NCBI RefSeq assembly: GCF_001411555.2
Contig: NC_049912.1
Location: 575,001-639,000, forward strand
Direction of reading: 5' to 3'
Origin: Juglans regia
Lineage: Eukaryota; Streptophyta; Magnoliopsida; Fagales; Juglandaceae
Length of the DNA stretch: 64,000 bases
Part shown: one piece after another, positions 10,811 through 22,783 of the stretch
Layout: each line of letters starts with the position of its first letter
Numbering within the stretch: the stretch's first letter is position 1
The notes under the pieces: generated by a model
What the model was told of the DNA's origin: nothing
Databases searched by the model: none
The model's input: only the letters and a program-made list of their open reading frames with translations
Position numbers and translations under genes: made by a program

Positions 10811-11589
10811 AGACCGTAAGTCGAGTTGCTATAAGATAACACTATCTGAAGTCTTAATAAACTTTTTATTCGATTTAGTATATAAGACTTAAGCTAGGAA
10901 GTGTTTGACTTTATTGTATACTTGCTTCCCTGAGGTCACAGTTCCCTCCATACGGGCTTTGCATGTGAAAATCTAGAGAAACCGACTGATAATAGAAGGT
11001 AGAATACCGATCATCACATTGATCTGAGAGACCGCTTGAGCCTTAGATAACCACTGGTGTATTCCCCCCCCCCCATGTACGAGCAGACCCAATATTTAGC
11101 CCCATAGTAGATTCAAATATCGTCTAGACATACGTGGGGATCTCACCCATCAAAAGAGCATTATCCAAGGACTCGCAAGAAGCCACTTAACAACATTCAC
11201 ATTTCGACGTTATATAGATATTTAATTTCATAATATTCTTATCGAAAGGTAAGCCGTTGTTCATACCTCACCACATAAAAGTAGAGATTCTTTTGGTAGT
11301 AGAGAATGCCATGTCCATTTAGTTCACTCCAAAATCTCACTATGGTTGCAAATGTAATTCCAAACTGAAGATGTAGAAAAATTACCATTTTGTTCAGCTC
11401 TCCATATCGGAATGTCAGGACCAGTATCAATCTTGATATTTTGTAATTTCAGATTTTCAGTAAGGGTATGTTCCACTAACTCTTGTATTTTGTATTTTAT
11501 ACCAATTTCCTCCTCTCTTGGAATAAACCTTGCTTACTTTCAAAGAGTTTAGTGATCTCTAATATTTCACCCAAGACACCTAGAGACGA

Positions 11590-13013
11590 CTAGTTTTCAA
11601 ACCAGAAGGAGATGTTGCCTTCATTAATAATCCATCTAGAACCCCTAATAACCATTTTCACCAATGATTTTAAGGCCTTCCAGAAGCTAGATTCATAGGA
11701 CCTGTGATCAATTAAGAAAAGGTGGTTCATATTACAATATTTGGCATGGAAAAAGCTGGCCCAAAGCGAATTATCGTACATGAATTGCCACACAAATTTC
11801 ATATGAAGAGCTTTCTCCATGTCTTCTATTTTTTGTATTCCTAGCCCACCTTCTTCCGTAGGCTGTTAAACTTTATCCCAAGCCACCCTTTTTTTTTAAT
11901 CTTAACATCTTTATTACCCCATAAAAATCTGCAAAAATTTGATTAAGCTTGTGAAGTACACTACGAGGCATTGCACTGTTAGAAGATGCATAGGAATGCT
12001 GCCCAACATGTGCTTTAATAGCACTAATCTACCTCCTTTAGAGAGTAAAGCTCCTTTCCAAGAGATTAATTTCTTGTGCACTTTTTGAATTAGAGGCTCA
12101 AGATAAGTAGCCCAAACGCTACCCGTACATATAGGTGCACCCAAATATAAGCAAGGAAACGACCCTTCATGAAATCCGGTAGTTAGAATCTCCATCGTCT
12201 TATGAGCAGTGGAGGTATTCTAGCAAAATAAATAGCAGATTTAGAATGATTCACTTTCTGGTCAGATATGATCTCATATAGCCTTAAAGTATCCATGCAA
12301 GCCTTCAATGAGCTCTTAGATCCATTTAGAAAGATCATAAGATCATCTGCATATAGAAGATGAGAAATAATAGGGTATTCTCTGTGCGTTTTGAATCCAA
12401 TGACCTTCCCATCTGCAACACTTCTATCAATTAATTGGCTCAGGACTTCTTCAACAATAATGAATAAATAAGGTGATAATGGATCCTCTTGTTTCAACCC
12501 CGTGAAGATTGGAAATAACCTTTACTAGTGCCATTCATTAAAAGAGAGAAAAAAAAGCTGTGATGTAGTTTGATATTAGGTGTCTCCACTTAGCAGAAAA
12601 GCCCAGAGCTTGGATCACCTCCATAATAAAGCTCCATTCGAGTCTATCATATACTTTAGCCATATCTACTTGATCATTGCATTGCATCAACGCACCTTGG
12701 CATTCATACTTTGAATCATCTCCTGGGCAAGATTTATATTTTCATGAATAGTACGGCCTTTGATAAAAGCCTCTTGTTCTTTCGAGACATTTTTACGTAG
12801 TAAAGGACTGAGCCTATTAACTAGAATCTTGGAGAATACTTTATACACCACCGTGCACAAACTAATGGGCCTGAATTTAGCAAAACTCGAGGGTTTATCT
12901 TCTTTTGGAACAATAAAAATAAAAATGGAGGAATAAAATTTAGGAAGAGGAGAGCCATGAAAGAAATCAGCGGCAGCTTCTAGGTCTTCTTTGATAATAT
13001 CCCAACAATGCAT
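11590..13013 (-). pseudogene. LINE reverse transcriptase and zf-RVT region, frameshifted
   Basis: Three overlapping open segments carry the reverse transcriptase: fingers with FRPISLCTVVYKVFSKILVNR (12,687-13,013; the motif is written as separate words in RT alignments), palm with SPYLFIIVEEVLS and the intact catalytic YADD box at about 12,342-12,353, and the thumb with FPCLYLGAPI and KLISWKGALLSKGGRLVLLK (11,914-12,195). The zf-RVT-like region follows at 11,590-11,820. The catalytic YADD is preserved although the frame is broken at several places, so the element decayed by indels rather than by loss of this motif. Confidence 0.82.
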
Positions 13014-13334
13014 AAAGAAACAAGAACCAAATCCGTCAGGTCCCAGACTACAGAGCAGTTTTTACATCCTCCAACGTAGGACTTTGACAAAGAGCAACAT
13101 TTTACTTCTCTATGATAACTAATTGAAAGAGATCCTTCCAATTGTCCATATGATGCACCCCTTATGTGTTAAGAGCGGATTGAAAGTAATTAGCAGCTTC
13201 TTCATGAATCTCTTGGGGAGAATTGAGTTTCGTTCCATCTTCCAGTGTCATATGTTGTAACATCCCTCTATTCCTTTTAGACTGTAGAGTTGCATGAAAA
13301 AGTTTGGAGTTCGAGTCCCCTTCTTTTAGCCATT

Positions 13335-14336
13335 TCATGCGCGATTTTTTCTTGAGAAGAATTCTTCTTGGAGCAAAAATTGTTCCAACTCCAGTTGCTT
13401 AGCCTGTAATTGCAATTCATGATCATGCCTATACTGAACGATTAATTGAACCTCAATATTCATGATTGCATCTTCGGCATTTTGCACATGTAATTCCACC
13501 TTGCAAAAAATCTCTTTATCCCAGTTTCGGAGAATAGGTTTAAACCTTTTTACTTTAGCAGCAAATTTCATGAGGCCTCCCCCATAACTGGGTTGGTTCC
13601 AGTTATCCGAGATGCCTGTCATAAAAAACTTATGTGTGCACCACATCCTTATGAATCTAAAAATAGGAGGACCATATCTTAGACCTTCCTCTTTGACTTG
13701 AATAAGAAGAGGACTATGATCAGAACATGTTCTAGCTAAGACCGTAGTATATAAAAGAGGAAAATCCGCAAGAAAGCCGTGTGAAACTAAAGTACGGTCT
13801 AGCTTGGCCCATATACGTGCTTGTACCTCACGCCCATTGCACCAAGTATGCTTGGAACCATCAATATTAGGTTCCAACATATTACACTGAGAAATAACAT
13901 TATTAAAATCATATATAACCACTTGCGGTTTTGCTCTGCCTCCAATCTTCTTAGAATTGCTCCTAAGGGTGTTAAAATCACCACATATCAACCACTTATT
14001 ACTAAGGATGGAGATTTGTTGTAATTCATCCCATAGAATCATTTTATCTAGATACCCACAACTCGCATAAATAAAAGAAACCATGTACAAAAAATTACCA
14101 TAATTAATGAAACCTGTAATGGCCTTTTGATGAATGGAAATAGGAGAAAAAGAAATATCGTCCATCCAAAGAACCCAAATTTTACCGTGTTGCTCTTCAT
14201 TGGATATACAATTATGCATTTGTAATCTTTTAGCTATTGCCTCAACTTTATTTAAACTAATAAAAGGTTTCAAAATGGCAATCATTTTAGGCTTAAACTT
14301 TCTGACAATTTTTTTCAGCTTTCCAATTGTGGTCAT
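13335..14336 (-). pseudogene. LINE apurinic-like endonuclease domain, long open segment
   Basis: A 333-codon open stretch starting at an ATG encodes the EEP-type endonuclease of LINE ORF2. Visible landmarks are WLICGDFN (acid and Asn of the active site), RIWAKLDR and CSDHSPLL (catalytic His motif), followed by the alpha-helical linker to the reverse transcriptase. The N-terminal strand is cut by a stop just upstream (in the WNIRG-like region). The domain itself is open but belongs to an inactive element. Confidence 0.8.
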
Positions 14337-14770
14337 ATTACTGATCCCCTAGATGTTCCAAACTAGGGTCTTCGGGATCATGTATAATCCATACGTATAG
14401 TCCCGTCAGCGAGGGACAAGTATTTGGTCTTTTTACCCTTCTTTCTATCTTTTTGTTTTTGTCTTTCAGAATCTGACTTGTACCCTTTGTGGGAACTGAG
14501 TATGTCTTATAACAATTCTTCTTCGTCATCTAGGTCTTTGAGAGAATTGAAAGAATTTGAGATCGGGGTCACAAGGCCCTCTTCTTTCTTTGATTCACCC
14601 TGTGAATTCTGGCCCTTTGACAGAGTTGTTTCTCCCAAGCAAGACCCCCTCATGTTCTCCACCTCAAACGACATTACTAGTCCACAAGTAGCCTCAACAT
14701 TGTTCGTTGTGGGACTAATATCTGAGGTTTCTATGATACACATTTGGTCTTGCACATCAAGCCTTTGCCC

Positions 14771-15643
14771 CTATGTTTTTTCCTTTTCAGCAGTAATGTC
14801 TTCAACATCTACTCTTTCTGCTTTGTGTCCATTATTTTCATGAATTTTCACCTCCATATTCGTTCCAGCTAACACCATCACCTCATGTTTCCCTGTCTCC
14901 GTTTGATCTTGAATATCCATTTTTTCTTCGATGTGTCTGTTACTATCATTAGCCTTTGTAAGGTTTTCTTTTTGTCTACCCTGTGGATTTTTAACAACAT
15001 ACTTCATGTTTGGGGCTTTTCCTATGGGTTTAATGGATTTAGCCGAAAGATTCTTTTTAGAGTCATTTCGACAAACACCTACGTAGTGTCCTTATTGCCT
15101 ACATTTGGAGCAGTAGTCTAGGACTTTTTCGTATACTACAGGTTGCCAAAAGCCATTATTCTCCGATGTTCCCACCTAGAAACCATCAATCATAATTTTT
15201 TAGATATCCATTTCAATACATACATGAGCACATGAAGGTCTAGTTCTACATATAGTCGGATTATCAGTACATAAGAATCTACCCATAGCACTCGAAAAAA
15301 TACGAAGATAAGGTAATTCAAAAAAGTGCAGAGGTAGAGATGAAAAATTTACCTAGATTGGAGCCAGAGGAGATTCTTCTCTTCCATTGAAATCTGGATA
15401 CCACTTGAAAACCCGATAAGTGAAGCTCTCCATTTCTCTTATCTCTCTTGCCCAAGCTTTAGCGAAATCATCTTCACTCTTCATCATCACCATGATGTGC
15501 CAATTGTAAAAAATCCCAATCGTGGGGAAGCTAGCAAGCCCCCACCGTTTCATCTCATGAATTTTGATATTGTCTAGTGAAGGTCGACCATGAGGAAATT
15601 TCAGAACTAATGTATTTTTAACAGATTTTTCAATCACTGCCAT
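14771..15643 (-). pseudogene. LINE ORF1 (DUF4283 plus CCHC knuckle), broken
   Basis: The 5' part encodes a DUF4283-like RNA-binding domain (MAVIEKSVKN..., KRWGLASFP, RVFKWYPDF; 15,353-15,643). An in-frame TAG interrupts it where related elements have Trp. Continuing in the same sense, a zinc knuckle with spacing C-x2-C-x4-H-x4-C is recognisable around 15,060-15,125 (DYCSKCRQ, a stop, then GHYVGVC). A charged tail follows (14,771-15,007). ORF1 proteins bind LINE RNA; this copy could not be translated through. Confidence 0.72.
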
Positions 15644-15765
15644 CTCCTTCTCATAAAAAAATAAATGCCATGGAGCCGTTCAGATTCATTGGAGAGACCA
15701 TGGGAATACCAGGAGAGGTCGCCGGCGCCTAATTAATGATCATGTGCCATTCTAATCTTTTCATA

Positions 15766-15853
15766 AGAGTCTGATAGCCTGATATCATATAAGTCGATTC
15801 TCCAAATGAAAAATCTTATTCAAAACCCCACTCCCTTATCAAAAAAAAAAAAA
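15766..15853 (+). mobile_element. 88-bp SINE-like retroposed insert
   Basis: The insert ends TTATC plus an A tail of about 14 and is flanked by a perfect 12-bp direct repeat, AATCTTTTCATA (15,754-15,765 and 15,854-15,865). A GTCGATTCTCC word resembles an RNA polymerase III box B. The short length suggests a 5'-truncated SINE or other retroposed RNA. It sits exactly at the 5' border of the minus-strand LINE. Confidence 0.5.
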
Positions 15854-15865
15854 AATCTTTTCATA

Positions 15866-16439
15866 TCTTTGGATTCAATTTCACGGCATTGATTTTTTGG
15901 GCCAGACCAACCAGGGCCCAACCCATATAAAGACTTAGCTTAGACATGCAGGAGCGGAACCATTGTACGTACTTAAAGGGATAAACGACATAAAAAAAAA
16001 ACATGTATACACGGAAGACGAAATTAACAACACAGTAACATATTCAACTTTTCTTGTCCTGGACCCACCACCACATGTTTTGGCCCATGGATTTGCATGT
16101 CCCGCTTACACCTAACCTGCTGACTTCCCGAAATGATTTTTGACTTGAAAGTTGGAGTCATCAAACCTTTTTTTCTTTCCAGAAACAAAAAATTTTGGTG
16201 GGTGCAGTGCCAGTGGCCAAAAGGCCAAGCCAGTCTATGTGCGGGTTTATGATGTTACATCGAAGTACTCTTTAACACGAACTCCTTAGTTGCTCACACT
16301 TGTAAAATGCACCTGCCCTTTGACCCCTCCAAGACTTCATTAGAATCTTCTGAAAAAGTGGCCGTCTTTCCCACTTGCCCTAATCTCTCTCTCGTAGAGC
16401 AATCCAATGATGAAGTGATCAAAGGATTCAAGTGATGCT
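15866..16439. other. Intergenic; probable promoter of the Tad1-like locus
   Basis: No coding exon seen. A C/T-rich block with CTCTCTCTCG near 16,385 precedes the presumed leader exon of the pseudogene. Confidence 0.4.
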
Positions 16440-18079
16440 CTGAAGGAACTTCAATCACCCAGTTTGTGAATTCAGGTTATTTACTTATTTTCTTGTTTTT
16501 GTTCATGTGAATTGCTTTAGTGGGTTTTTTCATTTTTCTGATTAAATTTGGAAGAGACTTTCGTATTTGAATTAAAACTTTCCGAAGCTTAATTCTTTTA
16601 GTCAAATCTGTTGTTTCGTTTCACGATCATTTTTCTGTGAGCTGGATATTGAGCGGTGAGAACTCTGGGTGTAATTGTGTATTGTAGTTACCCTCGAAAA
16701 TCCAATTTATAATTGAAAGAATTTTAATGTTTAATGATAAAAATAAAGTTGGATTACTGTATTTTGGTGTTATTTATAATTTGGGTTTTGATCCCCTTAT
16801 GTGACCAATTTAATTAAAGCCACCAGGCAATGTCGACTTTCTTCACTGAAATTACTATTCAATAAAGGCAATGGAACTTAGGATTTGGATTCTAAAATAG
16901 GATGTGGAATGATGGTGATTTAGATTTCATAGGGTTTTCTGTTGCTGCGGACATTTTAGCTTTGGTGATAGTGAGGGGTTTGGAAATCAGAATGCCAGCA
17001 CATCAGCATTCTTCTCAAATAGACACCTTAAAGCTAAAGACTGAGATTGAAAGGAGCCTAGGTCGCCAAAAGGTAGAGGAGTATTTCGATCTTCTCAAAA
17101 GATTTTTAAGCCTTAAGATTAGCAAATCCAACTTTGATAAACTCTGCATTAGCAAAATTGGAAGAGAAAATGTTAGTCTTCATAATCATCTCATCAGATC
17201 AATCATAAGCAATGCATGCCTCTCACAAATCCCCCCATCAAAAGACCACAAGGTAGAAGGTTCTCTTAGTGTTAAAGTGGCAAATGGGTATCAAGGAAGT
17301 GGCATTCAATCACTATGCAGGGATATTCCACAATCCCCACAAAAGGGCAAGACCCCAAGTATCCGTGATCGTAAGTTTAGGAACCATCTGAGTCCTCTTT
17401 GGGCCTTACGGGAAAAACCATAGTGTTGCTTGTGAAGAATCTTTAATCCCCAAATTTCAAGAAAAACATAGTACTATAGAGATGCTTTCTTTTGGTAGTA
17501 GACCACCCGGCTCGGTAGAAGATGGGAAAGAGGTTCATCAGGCATTAGGAAGCCCAAACATTTATAGTAGGAGCCCTGTTAGGGCTCCTTTTGGCATCCC
17601 CTTGAAGACCAAAGGAATGAGGAAAGTGTTATGGGGTGGATCAATGACGGCAATTTTTACAAGGACTTGTCAGAACTGGGGTGAGCTACCTGATACTAGT
17701 TCTTTAAGGAAGAGATTGGAGCAGAAGTGGGAGATGGTGGGTGTGAAGATCTCGGTGGATTGTGCCAACTTATTGAACAATGGCCTTGATGTATATCTCA
17801 AGAGACTGATAAAGCCTTGTTTATCTCAAGAGATTGATAAAGCCTTGTTTGGATCTTGTTGGTTCAAGGTTTGCACACAAACACATAGATCAAAGATATA
17901 GTTGTGCCATACCTGGTTTGATGGGTATATTGCCTGAAAGATATGCACAGAAAAAAAGTCAGCCCATTTTTGCAACAATGTCAAACTTTCAAGTTACAAT
18001 GGAGTTGAATCCCCTAATACTTGGAGCGGATTGGCCAATAGAACTTGAGAAGGTTTGCTTGTGTACATCAGAAGACTAA
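16440..18079 (+). pseudogene. SAGA-Tad1 family (ADA1/HFI1-type) coactivator subunit, broken copy
   Basis: The coding part begins at ATG 16,992 with MPAHQHSSQIDTL, the conserved start of the plant SAGA-Tad1 family, proteins that scaffold the SAGA histone-acetylation coactivator in the nucleus. The frame is lost at about 17,396 (one extra T in CCTCTTTGGGCC). It resumes one base over, carrying the conserved PGSVEDGKEV, YSRSPVRAP and ELPDTSSLRKRLEQ segments. It breaks again at an imperfect 28-bp tandem duplication around 17,795-17,850 and resumes to the natural end (17,834-18,079). Discounting the extra 1 and 28 bases leaves 1,059 bases, exactly 353 codons, so the locus was recently intact. A leader exon with donor CAG|GT near 16,475 and an acceptor just before the ATG suggest a retained 5' UTR intron, so this is a decayed duplicate gene rather than a retrocopy. 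Assembly error is the alternative. Confidence 0.75.
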
Positions 18080-18209
18080 CTAGAAATGATCCACAGATTT
18101 TGGTACAACAATACTTTTGGGGTTAAATTATTTATCCTTGTACAATTCTAAAATCTACTTTTAACAATGATCTTGACTTTGCATTTTTATAAGCAATACT
18201 TTGGTACAT

Positions 18210-18581
18210 TGGTAAAAGTAATTAGAAGTTTTAGATGAGGGTGATTAGGGTTTTTCTTTTTCTTTTATAAGCAATAATAGTTCTTTTTTTTTTTTTAGAA
18301 TCAATCATGCTTTCAAAACTCTCATTTTTCTCATACTTTGATTTGTATTACAGATTACTATTTATAGCTATTACATATAACAACCTTGATTCTTTCACCA
18401 CCTAGACAATGATAGGTGTCCTTTTAAATAGTACAATCTGTTATGGTATATATTCTGGAATGTTACAGATTATTCTTCTGTGTTGGCTTGTTTGTGCTGT
18501 GCATTTCCAATGCAGTGATATGTGCTGCTACAACTGAGTGAGTGGTAGTGATGTGTGCTGCTGCAACAGAGTGAGGTGCCA
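18210..18581 (-). repeat. 3' LTR of the deleted Copia
   Basis: Homologous over most of its length to 21,173-21,530 (shared blocks AATCAATCATGCTTTCAAAA, TACAATCTGTTATGG-like and GGAATG(T/A)TACA). It ends GAGGTGCCA on the plus strand, next to a purine-rich tract read on the minus strand (GGAGGGTATTA). The left boundary is diverged and approximate. Confidence 0.65.
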
Positions 18582-20474
18582 TAATACCCTCCTGCGATTC
18601 AAGTGACACAGAAGCAAGTGTGAGGCTTGATCGTAACTGAAGAAACCGAGCAGTGGATAGTGGTTTGGTCAAGATATCAACGAGTTGATCTTTGTTGGAT
18701 ATAAATGAGACCTGGAGGGTCTTAGCCGCAACCCAATCATGAATAAAATGATAGTCTAGCTCCACATGTTTGGTGTGAGTTTGAAGTACAGAATTGACAG
18801 ATAAATACGTTGCTCCTAAGTTATCACACCACAATGTAGAAGAGTCAGTAAGAAAAGTGCGAAATTCTTTTAACACAAATTGGAACCAAAGAACCTCACA
18901 GGCCATATTGGCCACTAACTTATACTTAGCTTCGGTGGATGATCGAGCAATACTAGCTTGTTTCTTAGATCCCTAGGAAATAAGATGAGATCCAAAATAC
19001 ACACGAAAGCCCCCAGTGGACTTACGGTCATCAGGGCGTCTTGCCTAATCAGGATTGTAGAAAGCAATAATTTTGAAGGAGGAAGAAGGAGAAAAAAAAT
19101 AAACCTAAGTGTTGAGTATTTTGAAGGTATCGGAGAATTTGCTTGACACCTTGCCAATGGAAATTTCTAGGACAATGCATGTACTGACAAACCTTATTTA
19201 CAACAAAAGATATGTCGGGTGGAGTGAAAGCTAAATATTAAAGACTACCTATTACACTTTGGTATAGTTGGGGGTCCTCAAAAGTGGGTCCATCAAGGGT
19301 TGAGAGTTTCACTGAGGTGGACATACGGGTTGAAATATGTTTACAAGTATGCATATTGGTGTGAAACAAAAGGTTAGCAATATATTTGGACTGGGAAAGG
19401 AACAGACCAAAAGACACCCGATTAACTTCAACCCCTAGAAAATAGTGCAACAGACCCATGTCTGTAACTGGAAAATGAATACTCAATTAAGCTATAAAAT
19501 CCAAGATAAGAATAAAGCTAGAACTAGTGACAATTATGTCATCAACATATATTAATATGTAAATGCAATCAGATTGAGTATGCAATATAAACAAGGAATT
19601 ATCAAAACAGGATGCATGAAAACCTAAAGCAAGTAATTTCTTAGTAAGCTTCACAAACCAGGCGCGAGGGGCTTGTTTCAATCCATAGATGGATTTTTTT
19701 AACTTACATACATGATTCGGATGACCAGGATTAATGAACCCAGGAGGTTGTCGGATGAAAACAGCTTCCTCAAGGTCCCCATAAAAGAACTCGTTCTACA
19801 TATTGAGTTGATGAAGAGGCCAATTGGACGTGACTGCAAGAGAAATAAAAAGACAGATTGTTATAGGTTTGACCACAGGGCTAAAGGTTTTGGAGAAATC
19901 TATCCCGGGCTGCTGATGGTAACCCTTGGATACAAGTCATGCTTTACGGCGTTCCAAAGTCCCATAAGCTCGCCTCTTGGTCTTTAAGACCCATTTGGAA
20001 CCCAACACATTAAGATTAGAAGTAGAAGGAACCAGATCGCAGGACTGGTTTTGAAGCAGGGCCTGAAATTCAATTTGCATACCAGACCGCCACTTTGGGT
20101 ATTTCGAAGCTTCAGAAAAAAATGAGGGTTCTTCAGGAGTGATGGAAGTAGAAGAGAATGGAGATGAGGTAGTGGCAGTCAAAGACATAGAGGCTCACGA
20201 TAGAGGCTAGAGGATAGTGTTGTCTGTGAATTGTTTGGGGCAGTGAATATGAGCACGGGAACAAGTGATCATAGGGTGGGGGGTGGCAGTTGTGTAGATT
20301 GAGGGAAAAGAGGAGGCTGCTGTGTGATGGGAGAGGAGGTGAAATCAGAATGAGTGATAGGGTTTGGGGAGGAAGACGAGTTGGCAGAAGAAGAATGGGA
20401 GTTAAGGTTCTGAGTTGAGGAAGAATCACTTAAGGACCAAGGTGGACTGTGGGCCAACAATAAATCACGAGGAG

Positions 20475-20835
20475 GAGATGGGCCTGTGGGCTGAGGTGAA
20501 GATATGGCAGGTTCCAAGTGTGAAGATATGGATTCGATGTGAGGGATGAAATATTTGACTGTGGGCCTTGGATCCAAAGTGATTGGGTTGGGCTGTTTTG
20601 CAAACGAGAACACAGTTAAAAACCACATCCCTTGAAATATATGTATGGCCCGAAGGGAGATGGGCCTGTGGACTGAGGTGAAGATATGGGAGGGTCCAAG
20701 TGTGAAGATATGGCTTCGATGTGAGGGATGGAAGATTTTACTGTGGGCCCTGGATTCGAAGTGATTGGGTTGAGTTGTTTTGCGAAAGGGAAGACAGTTA
20801 AAAACTACATCCCTTGAAATATACATTTTTGGAAA
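20475..20835. repeat. Tandem duplication, about 182-bp unit x2, inside the Copia
   Basis: Bases 20,475-20,656 and 20,657-20,835 are consecutive copies, both opening GAGATGGGCCTGTGG and both including ACATCCCTTGAAATATA near the end. The integrase C-terminal coding segment (SRDVVFN / WFLTVFSFAKQPNPI) is therefore present twice, the second time in another frame. Confidence 0.8.
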
Positions 20836-21172
20836 AAACATTACGATCATAGCGAAGAAATGCAATCATGAGAGAAGATACATTGGACTTGGATTGCATT
20901 GGGAAAAATCATATATATTTGTGTGGGCAGGATTCAGATTGCCATCAATAAAATTGTGGGAGCGAGAATAGAGCCATCAACATATCCATGATATAGTTTT
21001 CAAGAAAGTAACTATTTTTGCTTTCCAGGGCAAAAAATTGTCAATAGTGAGTTTGATATTATTGAATTGTGTGGAGGAGGTGATGATGGAGGGGGTGATA
21101 GGTGGGGTCGGAGTTTTTTCTGGAGATGACATGAGTATGTAAGAGGATGCTAGTCTTGGGTTCTGGATACCA

Positions 21173-21530
21173 TGCTAAATAAATAAATACTTGAAGATGA
21201 GGATAAGGTGTTTGAGAAAAGGTTTAAGAAGGCTCTGGTTTTTCCAAAATCAATCATGCTTTCAAAACTCTCATTTTTCTCATACTTTGATTTGTATTAC
21301 AACTTACTATGCATAGCTATTGCATATAACAACCTTGATTCTTTCACCACTTATACAATGACAACTGCCCTTCTAAATAGTACAATTTGTTATGGTATAT
21401 ATTCTGGAATGATACAAATTATTCTTCTGTGTTGGCTTGGTTGTGCTGTGCATATCCAATGTAGTGTTGTGTGCTGCTGCAACCGAGTGAGTGGTAGTGT
21501 TGTGTTCTGCTGCAACAGAGTGAGGTGCCT
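21173..21530 (-). repeat. 5' LTR of the deleted Copia
   Basis: Begins TGCTAAATAA on the plus strand, immediately after the primer-binding-site relic. It ends GAGGTGCCT, where the partner LTR has GAGGTGCCA. Confidence 0.65.
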
Positions 21531-22783
21531 TAATACTTAGGAATGGGTACGTTGAGTTCCTCCCTCTCTTTGTTGGTAGAGTGATGATTAGATGATGAAC
21601 CTAAGAACGAAAAGAGAAGCCACTTTTAGGAAAGCGCAAGTGCCAATATGTGGAATGAGCCATTTATGAACCATCTAAACAAATTTTTTTTCTGTTACTT
21701 TCCATGCCAAATGAAATTTAAAATACTTCTCTTAAGTTGATTTTACAGAAAATGTGATTATACCCTGAAAATTCAAATATTTGTGTTTACAGTATGCACA
21801 TTAGTCTAATCATCTTTGATGCAAATTTGAATGAAACATTTTCTAAAATCTAGCAATCTTGCTTCACTATACAATTTTCAATTTATACAAAACTTAGACA
21901 TACCGATAGTAGAAAGTATTTATTACAAGATACATCTAGAAGGAACATTACTGCACATCCTCCATATGAGATTGTTGATAGGACAAAATGTGACTGCTAT
22001 GAAAGTGCCACAAGGTGTTGTATTAGAGAAATTTTGCTCATGATTTGGAATCCATTTGTGTCTCTTGTCTATTTTTTATTGACAGGGTGATGATTTGAAC
22101 GTGATCCCAGGGACCAAAGGGAAGAAATGAATTTATTTTGGTAATCTTCCGAGCTAAGTGCACTTCACATGTATTTTTAAGCAAATTTCCCTGTTAAAGT
22201 AAATCATGAGGCCCAGGTTATAACTTTAGGTTGACAAACAAATTTGGGTGAACCCTCACAAGGCTTAGAAGTGGATTTGAACCACTGACACGAGGAATTT
22301 TATTGCCAATTAACTTTTCCTTCACTTTGTCTCTATTTATGTTTCACTCCCTATGTTTACGTTAGGATTAACAGTGCAAAGGAAAATAGGCTTAGAGTTA
22401 TAATGTCAAATCTGGTAAGTCTAACTCTAGGATTGATTTGGAGAGTGTTCTCAATCATAAGCTTTGCGTTGCATTTGTCTTGATCTGACTATTTGTTGTT
22501 GTCTTTGCAGGAAACAGAGAGGGACTTTTGGTGATGCAAAGATGAACACATCCTAATTAGCATGGTTTGTAAAGTAAGTTGTGTTGTGCTATACTGTACA
22601 GGTGCTGATACAACCAAACCTTTATTATTTATCTACATTTAAAGCTCATTCACCTAAAAGGCTTCTCTATATTGCATGAAGTGTTGGTTTTATTTTTCCA
22701 GATCCTCTTGGAAGCTTTTCATGTAGACCATTTATGTAACACTCTAAAGTCGATAATCCTTCTCTTATGAAGGGGTAAGGTAG
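21531..22783. other. Intergenic, nothing recognised
   Basis: No coding exon found. A short GGATTTGAACCAC word near 22,270 resembles a tRNA T-loop on the minus strand but lacks a surrounding cloverleaf. The sequence may include old 3' UTR of the Tad1-like locus. Confidence 0.5.

Larger units (their letters stand above)
10021..15752 (-). mobile_element. L1-type LINE, near full length but decayed
   Basis: On the minus strand the order is DUF4283-like ORF1 (about 15,640 down), CCHC knuckle relic (about 15,060-15,125), endonuclease (14,336-13,335), reverse transcriptase (13,013-11,914), zf-RVT-like linker (about 11,820-11,590) and RNase H-like domain (10,810-10,403), the standard architecture of plant L1 elements. 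The 3' end reads ...AATTAAGATACCGTC, then TTCTTCTT and a short A run. The sequence AAAAGAT occurs right at that end and again at 15,753-15,759, a possible 7-bp target duplication. Several stops and frameshifts separate the domains, so the element is inactive. Between the domains nothing else is seen apart from a poly-C run near 11,070. Confidence 0.85.
18210..21530 (-). mobile_element. Copia retrotransposon, internally deleted
   Basis: Minus-strand element with two related LTRs (18,210-18,581 and 21,173-21,530) and only part of a Copia polyprotein between them. A gag start (MSSPEKTP..., about 21,000-21,132) runs abruptly into the end of integrase (YISRDVVFN, about 20,600-20,830). Reverse transcriptase fragments follow (KWVLKTK near 20,000; [12 protein letters not shown] at 19,487-19,681; LHYFLGVEVNR at 19,238-19,486) and then RNase H (18,463-18,915, CDNLGATYLS). 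Protease and most of integrase are missing. A primer-binding-site relic (TGGTATCCAGAACC on the minus strand) lies at the inner edge of the right LTR. Many stops; the LTRs are clearly diverged, so the copy is old. It lies directly downstream of the Tad1-like pseudogene. Confidence 0.8.

Noticed and set aside
14424..14843. 139-codon plus-strand open frame
   Set aside because: Antisense shadow of LINE ORF1/ORF2 sequence; no protein family recognised.
22259..22305. tRNA-like T-loop word (GGATTTGAACCAC)
   Set aside because: No acceptor stem, D-loop or anticodon arm can be built around it.
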